Below, one piece after another: positions 54,966 through 64,000 of a stretch of 64,000 bases of DNA (position 1 is the first letter of the stretch; each line of letters opens with the position of its first letter). The DNA comes from Arachnopeziza araneosa. Its lineage: Eukaryota; Ascomycota; Leotiomycetes; Helotiales; Arachnopezizaceae. The stretch is from assembly GCA_003988855.1 (NCBI GenBank), contig QYAI01000125.1, positions 25,867 through 89,866 of the forward strand. Direction: 5' to 3'. The notes beneath the pieces were generated by a model, which was not told where the DNA came from, ran no database searches, and worked only from the letters and a program-made list of their open reading frames with translations. The position numbers and the translations under genes were made by a program.

Positions 54966-55103
54966 TGTTGGGAGACAAGAGAAGAAGAAGAAGAAGTCAG
55001 AGAAAGCTGATTTATTGCTAGCTACTGTGCCGGTTCCTTTTAAAGGAACCGGTCTTGCTTACTAAACCCTAGCCGTCGTGTGACCGAGTCTCGTCACGTG
55101 ACA
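54966..55103 (-). mobile_element. Solo-LTR-like 138-bp insertion with 5-bp target duplication
   Basis: The element starts TGTTGGGAG and ends GTGACA on the plus strand (on the minus strand TGTCACGTGAC...CTCCCAACA), so it has the TG...CA ends of a long terminal repeat. It is flanked by CAGTC at 54961-54965 and CAGTC at 55104-55108, a perfect 5-bp target-site duplication. It interrupts the AAA+ coding frame between EEVVEERL-type sequence (TTAEVVEERL) and SRIFKRATR. No internal retroelement genes are present, which suggests recombination left a solo copy. Very short for an LTR; a small TRIM-type element is an alternative. Confidence 0.75.
55030..55052 (+). repeat. Perfect inverted repeat, 11-bp arms
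   Basis: CCGGTTCCTTT, one T, then AAAGGAACCGG: arms are exact with a single central base. It lies in the middle of the solo-LTR-like insertion and would fold as a tight hairpin or cruciform. Confidence 0.92.
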
Positions 55104-57582
55104 CAGTCGCTCCTCAACGACCTCTGCCGTTGTGCCTAGTTCATCAGCGGAGACAGGCATGAGTGCTTTTTGAAGATGTTCGCCGAGTAACTCGGCCGTC
55201 AAGGTCTTGCCTACACCTGGTGGTCCGCTAATACAAAATATCAGCAGAATCAGGACGAAAACGAAGACTAGATACCATACTGCAAGAGAACGCTGAAGCC
55301 TTGGCCTTTTCCTGCTACAACATCGTCAAAGGCATTAGTCGACGCCCGCTTGACATGGGCCTCAGAAAGAGCTTGCACGGCCTTCTTCTTTTTTGCGGGA
55401 ATATGAAGATCATCCAACGCTGCTTCTTTTCAGTCAATCTCTTTGATATCGGCGACAGCTAACTCCACTACGTTAATGTGTTGTCGAAGGAAACGTATTA
55501 CTCCTAGCAGAAAAGAATCAGACGCTCACCTTATCTCTCGTTGACTAAACTGAAGTTAGGAATAGTTAGGCTGCAAATAAGCAGATCATTGCCTTTCACC
55601 TCTGACGGATCTATGTTGTTGCCCTTAGCTAAGGACGACAATCTTTCAGCAATTTCGTCAAGACTATAAATTTCCTAGCTAGGCGTTAAGCCCTGATTGG
55701 ATTCCTTAATGCTCGGTCTGGTGTAATTAAGGTTCTCTTCTCGAAAATAGGCCGCGTCGACCATGACTCGGCTTCTGATGAAAATCTCGACAACTTGTTC
55801 TTTCTCGACGTAGAATGCGTTGCTATCGAACTCACAGAAGTGGGTGTCCATCAAGGACAGAAATTTCCGACCGCATTCGGTGAGATAAGCCCTCAAATGT
55901 TTTTCGCCTGGGTGGTATTTGAGGGGAAACACCTCAAGAGCAGTGATCTGTTTCGCCCCAAGGAACTTCTCAATAGCATGGTCACTTGAAGTTTCCCCGA
56001 ATACTTTCCCGTTAAAATCTAAATAGCGAGCCTTGACGTGGAAGTATTCTGCCCCACCTTTTGTTGTTTTCTCTTCCCCAAATTCGTACCTGACGCATCT
56101 TAGCTGGCCAGTGCCAAAACATTTTGTGTACGCCAGGGTATTGGGCTTGAAGAGCGTCCACAGAAGGTCGTACGTGATCTGGTGCTTCGCGAGAGGTTAG
56201 CCAAGGCGTTTAGTTGTTGAAGCATAAATTATCCGGATAAAATCAAGCAGTAAATCCAGATGCTCTAGAGTAGAACGATTAAGGCTTGCGCTAGAGTTGT
56301 GGCAGTACTTCTCTAGATCGGACAGGTAATGATAGAGTAGGCTTTGCTTTACCTGTGCCTGATTAGTAGACTTCTTTACATTTGTATGTTTAGGCGATGT
56401 ACTTACCGAGGGTTTCTCTTTATGTAGGTAGGTCTCGGGAACATTCTGCAGAACCTTTCGAAGGACGTCTCGCAAACTCGCAGATTTTACATTAATATAG
56501 TGTAATTGATTTCTAGTGTTCTTATCTAGATTTACTGTCAGAAAAAAAAAGTATAGTAAAGGCTAGAATACTTACTAATGCGTGTGCGAACTACAAAGAT
56601 GTAGTAATCAAGTTCGGACAATTTATCGAGTAGTGTCAATGATTCTACGACTTTATACTTGTATTGTTTTTTATCCTAACTGTATAATTTTTAGCTGATA
56701 AGGTCGCTTGTAACTCGGAATATATATACACTTCATTAACTTTCTTGAACTCTAGCGTCGAAGCTCGCGTTTTTAGTTTCTTAGGTTTGATATCTGTAGC
56801 AGCAAACTTCTTAGCGACTTGTGGCGACGGAGTAATCTCTATAGCTACGACAGCTTTGACTATGTTAACGAACTGTTAGACATTGTTCAAGGTGACAAAC
56901 TGTTCATGCTGATTTGGGCTGCTTGAAGGTGTATTTGACTGTGTTGCGGACAACAGGCACCTGGTTTGAATCATCTCTACTGAGTTCATTATTAACGTGG
57001 AGAATGAATAGATAGCTTGATAGAGGTGATATAGTATATACAGAAGGTGAAGCTTTGATGATCAAACCTGAGGGAAGTCTGTACTCTTATATATCTATTA
57101 ATTCTTTTACTATTCCTTACATTAGAAGTCTAATTCGTCTTAGGAAGCTAACGCTGGATAGTCGACTCAGGAGGCTGATTACTTCGTCCTTGGCTAGACT
57201 AGCGGTTTACGGCTGCAGCATCCTGTGAAGGAAGCAAGATATTGACGTTGAATATTGAGAGCGTTTGGACTATAGGTATCGTTGGAGCATGAATGTATAG
57301 TGAGTGAAGTTTGCATTTCTCTCAAAAGAGAACGTCTCCCTAAGGTACATTCGATTCTAAGATCTCTACTAGGTTAAGGCAATGTCAGGATATCTGGGAT
57401 TGTATGTAGGATCCGCATTCTTGAGGCAGCTGGAAGCACACAATCAAGACGCCGTAGGTAAAGTGATTAGTGTTTTCTAGCAGTAAAGCTTAAAGTTTCG
57501 CTAAAGTTCCGCAAATTTCCATAAACTTTTATTAACTTTCTATTAACCTTTATTAATCTCTATAACTTCTTATTAACTACTA

Positions 57583-59340
57583 TTAACTTACACTAATTCT
57601 CAAACGAAAACATATTTTTTGCTGACTTGTTTTTACTAAATAGCAGACACTAGTTTTAGAACACTTCCACAAGATCACGTTACTGAGAATTTCGCAGATA
57701 CTGAACAAGTTAGCAAGCAGTCGAAGACGCCGCGTCCTAAGCTGGAGAGAGCAAATAAAGGTTACGAAAGAATCTCTAAATCTGCTAGAACGATCAAAAT
57801 CTTGGAACAGCTGTCCGATCGTGGCGATAAGCACGTCGATACAGCAGCTAACATATTAATGACATCGCAAACTACTCGCAAATCAAAAGTATACCAAAAG
57901 TTTCTGTACGATATTTTGCGCTAGGCAGGACGCGAGTTTGTTGTCTTATGTGCTGCGAGCTTTAGAAAACAACGTGTAGTCTAGTTATCTGAAATCGATA
58001 GAGCTAGCCTTGTTTGCCATGTCAAGGATAACAAGGCTACGCTTAACTGCCCTGCTCTAGAGTTACTTGCGGATAACTTTCAGGTACTGTCTTTGGATAG
58101 TTTGTAAGACATTCTCTATGAAATTTGCGAAGACTGATAGGCAACAGACGCTTAATTGATAGAAGTTTTAGCAGTAGGTTCTAGAAAACGTAGTCGTGAC
58201 AAAGGTTCTTGTCGTCTTTTCCTAATTCTTTAATTTAGCTGATTTGTGAAAGAGCAATTGTTATCAGTAAAGAGGTCTTGAGGACAGGCTGAGAGTAATG
58301 AAGGTTTGTGCTAATTTGAAAATAGCATGCACTGCACAACCTTGAAAGCTGATAAACAGCAGATCACATAATTTTATCGAAAAATTATGCTTCGAACTTA
58401 GATCAGGTACATTACAACACTGACGCAGACTTAGATCAAGGCGATACCTAATACAAAAAAGCTTTACAAGACTAAGCTATAAATTAAACTCTTAGTATGT
58501 GTGTTATTATTTATCTCCGAGGTTAACTAACTTATTCGTGACAGAAAACGAGTTAGGAGGAAAAGAAAGCGCCTTATTACAGGAGATTCAAAATCACCAA
58601 GGTCTAACAACTCTGCTTACGCTACTTCTGATGCTTATTCAATTTAGAACTGAACACTCTTGACGGTTCTAGTGTCCAAGAACAGCTAGCAGACTAACCT
58701 GACGAATTATTTGCAGACTTTGAACTAATCGACATCCTTAACTTTCTCTAGCAATTTAAAGCTAGTTGTCCAAAGCTGCATATGATATGCTCGTAGGACG
58801 GATTCCTATTACCGTCTATCGATGCTGAACTTGAATCATCTCTTGAATTAAGAACGAAAATCGAATTGTTTTACGAACTTGGCGCGCGGTTTCTCGAATA
58901 TATTCTTGTTTCAAGAGGAACTGCGGCGGAAGCACCGCACTAATAGAGTTCTAAAGAGCCTGCAGGTTTTACCAGATTTTATAACAACAATGATGTATCC
59001 TGTGCTACGTTTCGGACCTGTTACGACATTTTGCATTAGGGAACTGTAGACTCGAACAGCTTCTTTCTCGCCGTGTATTTTGACAAGAACTGCACAAACT
59101 AATGCGTCGAGCTTTTCAAAGTCTGCCTTAACCGCCTACGTCGGGTGTAGGACAACGTCATACCTACACTAGATACTATTAGCAACAATATCACACGAGT
59201 TATAGGTTCTCTTACTAACTCCGATCTCTTCTTTTCTAGCTCCTGATCATTTTCTGCGATGTCGTCAACCCGAGTGCCATTGGCTATGATCACTAACTTC
59301 GTATGGTCAGAGGATATGCCTGAACCTAGATAGGGCTAGA
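57583..59340 (+). pseudogene. Long unidentified coding relic with many stops
   Basis: Plus-strand pieces look protein-like and line up in order. One is KTPRPKLERANKGYERISKS, then ILEQLSDRGDKHVDTAANIL and SKVYQKFLYDILR followed by TAG, then AGREFVVLCAAS. Others are LVCHVKDNKATLNCPALELL (about 58010-58070) and FDKNCTN...NRLRRV...LDTISNNITRVIGSLTNSDL (about 59090-59230) with TRVPLAMITNFVWSEDMPEP. Many stops are TAG or TAA where CAG or CAA would continue the protein. I cannot name the family. It is clearly not translated as a whole now. Confidence 0.5.
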
Positions 59341-60445
59341 AGGCTCTCTCACCTCCATAGGATATCGCCGTTCTGGTGATTGTGTTCCTCGAACAACGCT
59401 AGAAAAGCGTACTCGTTTGTAGAGTGTGCGTATTCGATTGTAGAAAGCCGTAGAAATGTACCGAACAACGGAGGTATAGGAACTATACGTGTAAGTAGAC
59501 GAACTACATAGAAGATAATAATCATCATCTGCTATTTACCTTGGCCTTGCGATGTTGGTTCTGCAGGATGTGGGAGCACGCAAAGTGACGGTACCGATGT
59601 GATACGTGGATTACAGGCGCTCAGGAAGAGATAAAAGTAATATACCACTGGTCTTAAACCTTGGAGCCTGACGGAAGGCTATGAGTAGGATTAGTAAGGG
59701 TTGTGTTATGGCGGGGTCGGTTGGGACTAGACGGTCTCATCGCTATCGCGCTGGACAAATCTCTGCTATCTTGATTCATCAGACGATGTTTCCTCCTTCG
59801 ATGCGATTCGAGATGTTGAATAGAATGTGATTGTGGTGCAAATTTTTGTATGTTCACTTCCAACGAAGCCTTGGCTGCTGGCACCCCGAACGTGGCCGAA
59901 ATCGTCTTGGCTCACGTTGGGCGGCCTGGCGTTCAGGCTGCAACGCTACGAGTAGGCTTTTGCGGCTTCGGTCGCATTCCAGAAATTCTCCTGTTTGGGA
60001 CTCTCGCAAGGGATGTGATAATATCATTCTAGTCTGTTTCCGCTCGGTTATAAGCCTAAATGGTACTAGCTCTAGATATCACATGGTTCGGTTGCTTGAT
60101 TCTGTCATTAGATAGATCACGTGTAACGCCTTCCCTGAAACGGTAAGCGTCTGAATGTCGTGTCGCTTCAGTACCCCGTAATGAAAAGGTGTCACATAAT
60201 CACGTGTAATTATACTCCAGAACACCATTTAATTACGAGTTTGGAGAGTGGTATTTGGGTCTGAACGCTGTCCTCTGGAGGAGCAGCAGAGTCTTCATAG
60301 CTGTTACGGGATTTAGAAGCTATAGCTAGTGTTGCTGGATTGGTAACTAGCGATTGTCTGGCAATAGGTGATGACAGAAACCGATTGTTCAGAACGTAGT
60401 ACAGTTAGCTGACATTTGTATATCCTAACAGACGTAACATAATGT
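59341..60445. other. AT-rich, no convincing gene
   Basis: About 1.1 kb. One 60-codon plus-strand frame (59850-60032) reads MFTSNEALAAGTPNVAEIVL and then AHVGRPGVQAATLRVGFCGF; it might be a scrap of a nucleotide-binding enzyme, but it is short and isolated. tcacgtgt occurs at about 60118 and 60202. Confidence 0.4.
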
Positions 60446-61207
60446 CTATTCCCGCCAGGAAGCCACAATTTCCTTTGCTTTACGAAGAGTTTGATCGGCC
60501 TCCCTGCGATATCCCTCCCTAGCTGGATTGAGATATTTGAAATGTGTGTATCGATCCCGAGCATACTGGAAAACTGCTGTCTCCAATAAGACGCTGCGCT
60601 CTAAAGTTTGAGGATTCGGTGGGAAAAGAAGACGACGAATCTCACGTCGATCTTTACGAGGCATCTTCGGGAAACGATTGACAAGACACTGCCATAAGCT
60701 CTGATCGTTCTGCAGTCTCCTGGTATCAAATTCCGCCTGAACTTTCTGGCTTATATCTGTCGGAACATAAAGGCCAACTTGTCTAGCACCTCTCTTACGG
60801 CTCTGGGGGCGGTAGACAGCATAAACGTGTTGGGCAAGGCGGCGGCATTCACGCGTGATAAAGATGTTGCCAGACGGCACGAATGTATATCCTGGTGGGC
60901 TATAGCAGGGGAGAAACAAAATCTGCTCTCCGTATCTGTTCGTATAGACATCGTCGGCAATCTTTAGGTCTCCCTTCCTTGCCTCTCTAGTACCGCCCCC
61001 ACTAGTATGTATTTTTCGTTCCTTATCGATGATACCATTCAGCTTGAGCTTTGGCCGCAGCAAGATACCGCTCAAGCTGCTTCGCTCATTCCGTCTCGCA
61101 ACCGGAGCGAGCTTATAAGACTTCCACGTCACGGGCATTGGACCTCTGAGTATGATTCTCGATGCATTCTGCCAAAAGCCCTCGAATGTCATTGTACCGC
61201 GTAACAT
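60446..61207 (-). CDS. DUF2293-domain protein, 253 aa
   Basis: Single exon, intact. The first 75 residues are basic (MLRGTMTFEGFWQNASRIIL) and could be a presequence or disordered. From about residue 105 the DUF2293 pattern follows: YTFVPSGNIFITRECRRLAQ, HVYAVYRPQSRKRGARQVGL, YVPTDISQKVQAEFDTR, then NRFPKMPRKDRREIRRLLF and ARDRYTHFKYL near the end. DUF2293 proteins occur in bacteria and in many fungal paralogues without a known role. The surroundings are decayed, so its intactness suggests selection or a late arrival. Two ATGs (61207 and 61192) are possible starts; the first was taken. Confidence 0.78.
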   Translation of the reverse strand: MLRGTMTFEGFWQNASRIILRGPMPVTWKSYKLAPVARRNERSSLSGILLRPKLKLNGIIDKERKIHTSGGGTREARKGDLKIADDVYTNRYGEQILFLPCYSPPGYTFVPSGNIFITRECRRLAQHVYAVYRPQSRKRGARQVGLYVPTDISQKVQAEFDTRRLQNDQSLWQCLVNRFPKMPRKDRREIRRLLFPPNPQTLERSVLLETAVFQYARDRYTHFKYLNPAREGYRREADQTLRKAKEIVASWRE

Positions 61208-61898
61208 TATTCTCTAGAAAATCACGGCGCTTCGGAGCGTGTAACTTTCTATAAGAGATTTCCAGGACCTTTTCAGTCAGATCATTGACGTCAGAAAATA
61301 ATTCGGCCTGAGGAATGGTAGTAAGATGTTTCCGACTTCTTTGATCAGATATTATCAGAAACCGCGTTTAAGATCAGGATCTCTTTCTCTAGTTTGCGAG
61401 GGTCAAGTTAGCCTGATGGGGAATTCAAGATTTTGGATCTGTTTTCTATAAATAGGTACTGAGAACTCCAATCATATTCCTGTCAGGTGAGGCCCACGAT
61501 CCAATCGGTGTTCGATACGTTTCTAAGTCACACGTTTTTCTGTTTTCCCAGTTCGGGAACACGGTCTGGGTTTTTCGTTTGGGTTTCCTCATTTCCAGAT
61601 CTCTCTCGTTGCGTGGTTTGGGCTTGAGGGGGGAACACTCTTTGGGAGAGGTTATTTTTATTTCGCTGGGGGACTCCCTACAAGAAGAGCGATCCTGCAC
61701 CCATGCCAACTCTCTCATCCCGCACCCGCGTATCGCGCTTCCTACTCTTCCTTCATTCCAACAACCTCCAGAATGCAGAACAGTTCCCCAGTTCTTCCAT
61801 GGACCGTTGAAAACCAAAACTGTCATGATCTCTTTTTGATCTGGAAGAACATTACGCATGCTCTTATCTCGACAGGACACGTTGCAGAGCTACACTAA
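61208..61898. other. No gene supported
   Basis: About 690 bp upstream of the DUF2293 gene. Overlapping frames on the two strands (61446-61880 minus, 61579-61839 plus) have no features. Confidence 0.4.
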
Positions 61899-62747
61899 GA
61901 ACTGGACCACGCCAGCCAGACTGGTCGTGGAGATCTGAACTCTGGCAGTCGATCAGTTGAAACCTGCAACCCTGCTCTTCTTTCATACCCAGACACAACT
62001 AATGGTACAGATAATAGCAGTTCGGCGTGCGGCTTCAATAACGTGCAGTCTATTGATAGGGATCTAGTAATGATGAGCCCAGGCGATAGCGAAATGGACG
62101 ATGAGGATCTCTATAGTGTATCATCCGATTTTATTGCTAAGGCCGCAGATTTATCACACCACCACCGTCCTCTGCCAAGCTTCGAGGATGTGCTCGCCCA
62201 AGAGGAGTTCCTACTCCCTAACGACGGGCCAAACGACTTGCCCCCTTCCACGAGCATGAACTCAACAGATCAAACACTCTGCCCTCATGTATATACGCCA
62301 GCTTCAACTCCATCGCTATCGAATGCCGAGTTGAACCAGTGGACATATATAGAACCAGATCTGCAGACCTCTCCAGAAGAGCATGGCTAGGCGCATACAG
62401 CCAGGCAAGACAGTCTGGCCGAATGGAAGGAAGCAGTACCTCCGCCATCGCTGGTAAAGACAGCACGTTCGATGGAGACTGGCACCCTCAGTTTGAGCGA
62501 CAAGAAGGACCTGACACCTTCTGAGATAAGTGTCGTCGCTCAGCGTCTTGTCAGGAATGATTCCGTCGTTTACTTTATGAACAACTGTCAATTGATTTAC
62601 GAGAGCTTGATACCATCGACTATCCAAGAGCAACTAGTGTTCAAGAAGGGTAGCATTGAGGATTCTGTTATAGCCGCTTTCGATACTATTCAGAACCTGG
62701 TAAACGGAAAACATGTCTATCGTCTCTTATTGCGGATATTGTTGTAA
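61899..62747 (+). pseudogene. Unidentified protein frame broken by one TAG
   Basis: One frame is open from 61899 to 62747 except for TAG at 62388-62390. Before the stop it is acidic and Ser/Thr/Pro-rich (SPGDSEMDDEDLYSVSSDFI, later PHVYTPASTPSLSNAELNQ). After it the frame continues AHTARQDSLAEWKEAVPPPS and then a compact helical part, LTPSEISVVAQRLVRNDSVV onwards to NGKHVYRLLLRILL. TAG from CAG would be a single C-to-T change. There is no ATG before residue 58 in this frame, so an upstream exon or start has been lost or not found. I do not recognise the family. Confidence 0.45.
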
Positions 62748-62792
62748 GGACAAACAAAACTTTTCGTCCCGTGTTATATACTCTCTCCTAAG

Positions 62793-62822
62793 GCACTTTA
62801 ATTACAGCACTTTAATTACAGT
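62793..62822 (+). repeat. Direct repeat of 15-16 bp
   Basis: GCACTTTAATTACA occurs twice in tandem. Confidence 0.85.
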
Positions 62823-62879
62823 TGGGTAGAGAAAGGAAGCTCTATAGGTATTTTATTGTTAATCGTAAATTAAAATTGT

Positions 62880-63299
62880 TTAAATATGATCTCGCGCGGA
62901 AGCATGCTTCACTTGTGCAGTGCCTCTATTCACATCCAAGCCTCCCCCTAGGCCCTCCGCTCTAGATACATCTAGCTGACGCTTTTCCTTTGCAGCATGT
63001 TTCTGAATTCGAGCTTCAATATGATGAGGGAGCTGAATTTTAGGGAGAGGATATGAGGGCATCTGGCAGACTTAGCTCGGCTTATCTATCGAACGTAGAG
63101 ATCTACTTACTATCTGCTCCTTAGATGGTGGGAAAGTCTCTAGGTCCACGGATTGATAAGTAGTATACCGACCGTTTTGTCTGATAATCAATGCCACATC
63201 TATACCAGGAAGTTGTCCAAGCTTATAGATTTTCTTAATCACCGTTTCTTTCTTCCTACTAACTGCCTCATTTTTCCTCTTTTGAATTAGATCAGGCAT
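62880..63299 (-). CDS. Small MADS/SRF-like protein, 123 aa
   Basis: CDS is complement of 62880-63062 and 63111-63299; the 48-nt intron (gtaagt...gccag) joins PPSKEQI to MPSYPLPKIQLPHHIEARIQ. The N-terminal part (MPDLIQKRKNEAVSRKKETV, then IKKIYKLGQLPGIDVALIIR and QNGRYTTYQS) follows the MADS-box plan: basic helix, then GxLPGxxVALII and the turn before the second strand. The usual conserved N-terminal arm is short. Small stand-alone MADS-like proteins like this are found in fungi as variable families. DNA binding is plausible but not shown. The C-terminal tail (HAAKEKRQLDVSRAEGLGGG) is basic then glycine-rich. Confidence 0.68.
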
Positions 63300-64000
63300 A
63301 TTTCAATAGAACGCTTTAACTTGACCCTAAGCTGGCGAAAAGATCAATGCTTTTGTAGAAGTGCTGGAGGTTTGCCTCACATTTCTAAATCTAGAATTCC
63401 TTGGGAACTTCCCAACCATACCCAGGTTGAGATGTGCAGTGCTGAAATCCCGCGGTTGGACTTAAAAAAGACTATTCGCCGCATAGCCATGGTTGAAAGC
63501 TGATGGTATAAATGATCCGGGATAACAGGAAGTGGATTAACCGCTACTCGGGTTCACGGGACAACGCCCCACCCTAAGCAATGCCCCACGCAAAAAAATC
63601 CAACACATTAGAAATACTTAGAACTTAACCAAAATTAGTCGTATTTAGATGTACTTTTTGTGAAATTGATTTTCTGATCGAGGAGAATCGAATGATATAA
63701 TTTAAAAAGTAAAAGAATAGCTATGCTTGCTTGATTTTGACTACTCGTCTAGCTCTTGTTGTAACTACTTTTGGAGCAATTTCTGCAGCTTTTACTTCCT
63801 AGCCTTTACCTTTGCTCTTCTTCGCTTTGCTGGTGTTGTAGGCAGAATAGTAGAAGCTTTAGATCGTAGTAGAAGAGAAGTCGAAGAAAGATCGAAGCTT
63901 GAAGCTGAATTAGCAATAAATCTTCTAAAAGCGGTAGGGGTAAGAGTTCACGATTGCACGGTCAGAACACGTGAATGATGAATCTGTTATTTCAAGAAGG
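63300..64000. other. AT-rich end of window, possible transposon debris
   Basis: No reliable gene. The string gccccaccctaagcaatgcc at about 63566-63585, followed by an A-run, looks like the end of a decayed DNA transposon, but no matching inverted end is visible. A 83-codon plus frame at 63727-63978 faces a basic minus-strand frame (TPAKRRRAKVKARK); neither is convincing. A CACGTG lies near 63968. Confidence 0.3.

Larger units (their letters stand above)
54398..56990 (-). pseudogene. Decayed AAA+ ATPase with DUF7025 domain
   Basis: The order on the minus strand is: a helical part (56475-56197), the DUF7025-like region (LLWTLFKPNTLAYTKCFGTG; AIEKFLGAKQITALEVFPLK and YHPGEKHLRAYLTECGRKFL around 55930-56160), a linker with VELAVADIKEID followed by a stop, Walker A (SGPPGVGKTLTAELLGEHL, about 55230-55170), a 138-bp insertion, Walker B (KAVLLLDEADVLLEQR, about 54940-54890), then SLRTLEYYQGMMFLTTNRV and ASRIYFKLKYDNL. 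The tail ITACEDFECDFKGVGPTEAM ends near 54398. At least three nonsense codons are seen: after SRIFKRATR (CGA TAG AAG), after KEID (TGA), and after TTKRLG. A splice acceptor before IKNLVS looks changed from AG to AA. Family function is unknown; related genes form large fungal families. Confidence 0.8.

Noticed and set aside
1..64000. CRISPR array, prokaryotic operon or riboswitch
   Set aside because: The DNA is eukaryotic with spliceosomal introns; no regularly spaced repeats of that kind were seen.
63540..64000. Pogo/Fot1-type transposase C-terminus
   Set aside because: Only a basic scrap and a gcccca-rich string; no DDE motif, no paired inverted ends within the window.

Overview
The window is nuclear DNA of a filamentous ascomycete. 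Protein-coding genes run on both strands and carry short GT...AG introns (about 42-171 nt, most 45-58 nt). The gene content fits: a HET-domain heterokaryon-incompatibility gene, a Zn2Cys6 regulator, a cytochrome-type cellobiose dehydrogenase, a laccase, a SLMAP-type FHA protein, Hst2, Rsm22 and Mgr2. I infer Pezizomycotina, perhaps Leotiomycetes, but nothing here proves the class.

Layout. 1-9.3 kb (all minus strand): the 5' part of a cellobiose dehydrogenase gene, a possible GH35 scrap, a 518-aa multi-pass membrane protein and a HET gene cut by one in-frame stop. 10-28.4 kb is the well-preserved housekeeping block: a cystathionine gamma-synthase-like PLP enzyme (+), a split-barrel flavin-type protein (+) converging on a leucine-rich-repeat protein (-), a UPF0145/YbjQ protein (-), a 5.7 kb gene-free stretch with several degenerate repeats, a zinc-cluster transcription factor (-), and an FHA/coiled-coil/tail-anchor protein (-) divergent from the five-exon Mgr2 gene (+). 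After a 3.4 kb gap comes a defective laccase (+). The next block (33.9-48.1 kb) holds an ankyrin protein with an asparagine run, a small membrane protein, an Hst2 sirtuin, a small internally repeated protein, a membrane-anchored polysaccharide deacetylase, a single-pass membrane protein, Rsm22 and a five-exon purple acid phosphatase whose upstream region carries a tandem repeat with two CACGTG boxes.

From about 48.3 kb to the end the window changes character. It is gene-poor and AT-rich, and full of decayed coding relics: an MFS efflux pump missing its first half, a DUF7025/AAA+ ATPase interrupted by stops and by a 138-bp solo-LTR-like insertion with a perfect 5-bp target duplication, an unidentified long relic, and an ORF with one TAG. 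The stops are often explained by C-to-T or G-to-A changes, which fits repeat-induced point mutation (RIP), though I could not measure it. Two intact small genes survive there: a DUF2293 protein and a 123-aa MADS-like protein.

Functional themes: extracellular lignocellulose oxidation (cellobiose dehydrogenase, laccase relic, possible GH35 relic), phosphate scavenging (acid phosphatase with Pho4/NUC-1-type sites), sulfur amino-acid synthesis, cell-wall modification, mitochondrial biogenesis (Rsm22, Mgr2), and non-self recognition (HET). I found no convincing undescribed multi-gene system. The strongest leads are the laccase that lacks a copper motif, the solo LTR inside the AAA pseudogene, the single-stop HET allele and the phosphate-box tandem repeat. 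All splice sites were assigned by eye from reading-frame continuity and consensus.
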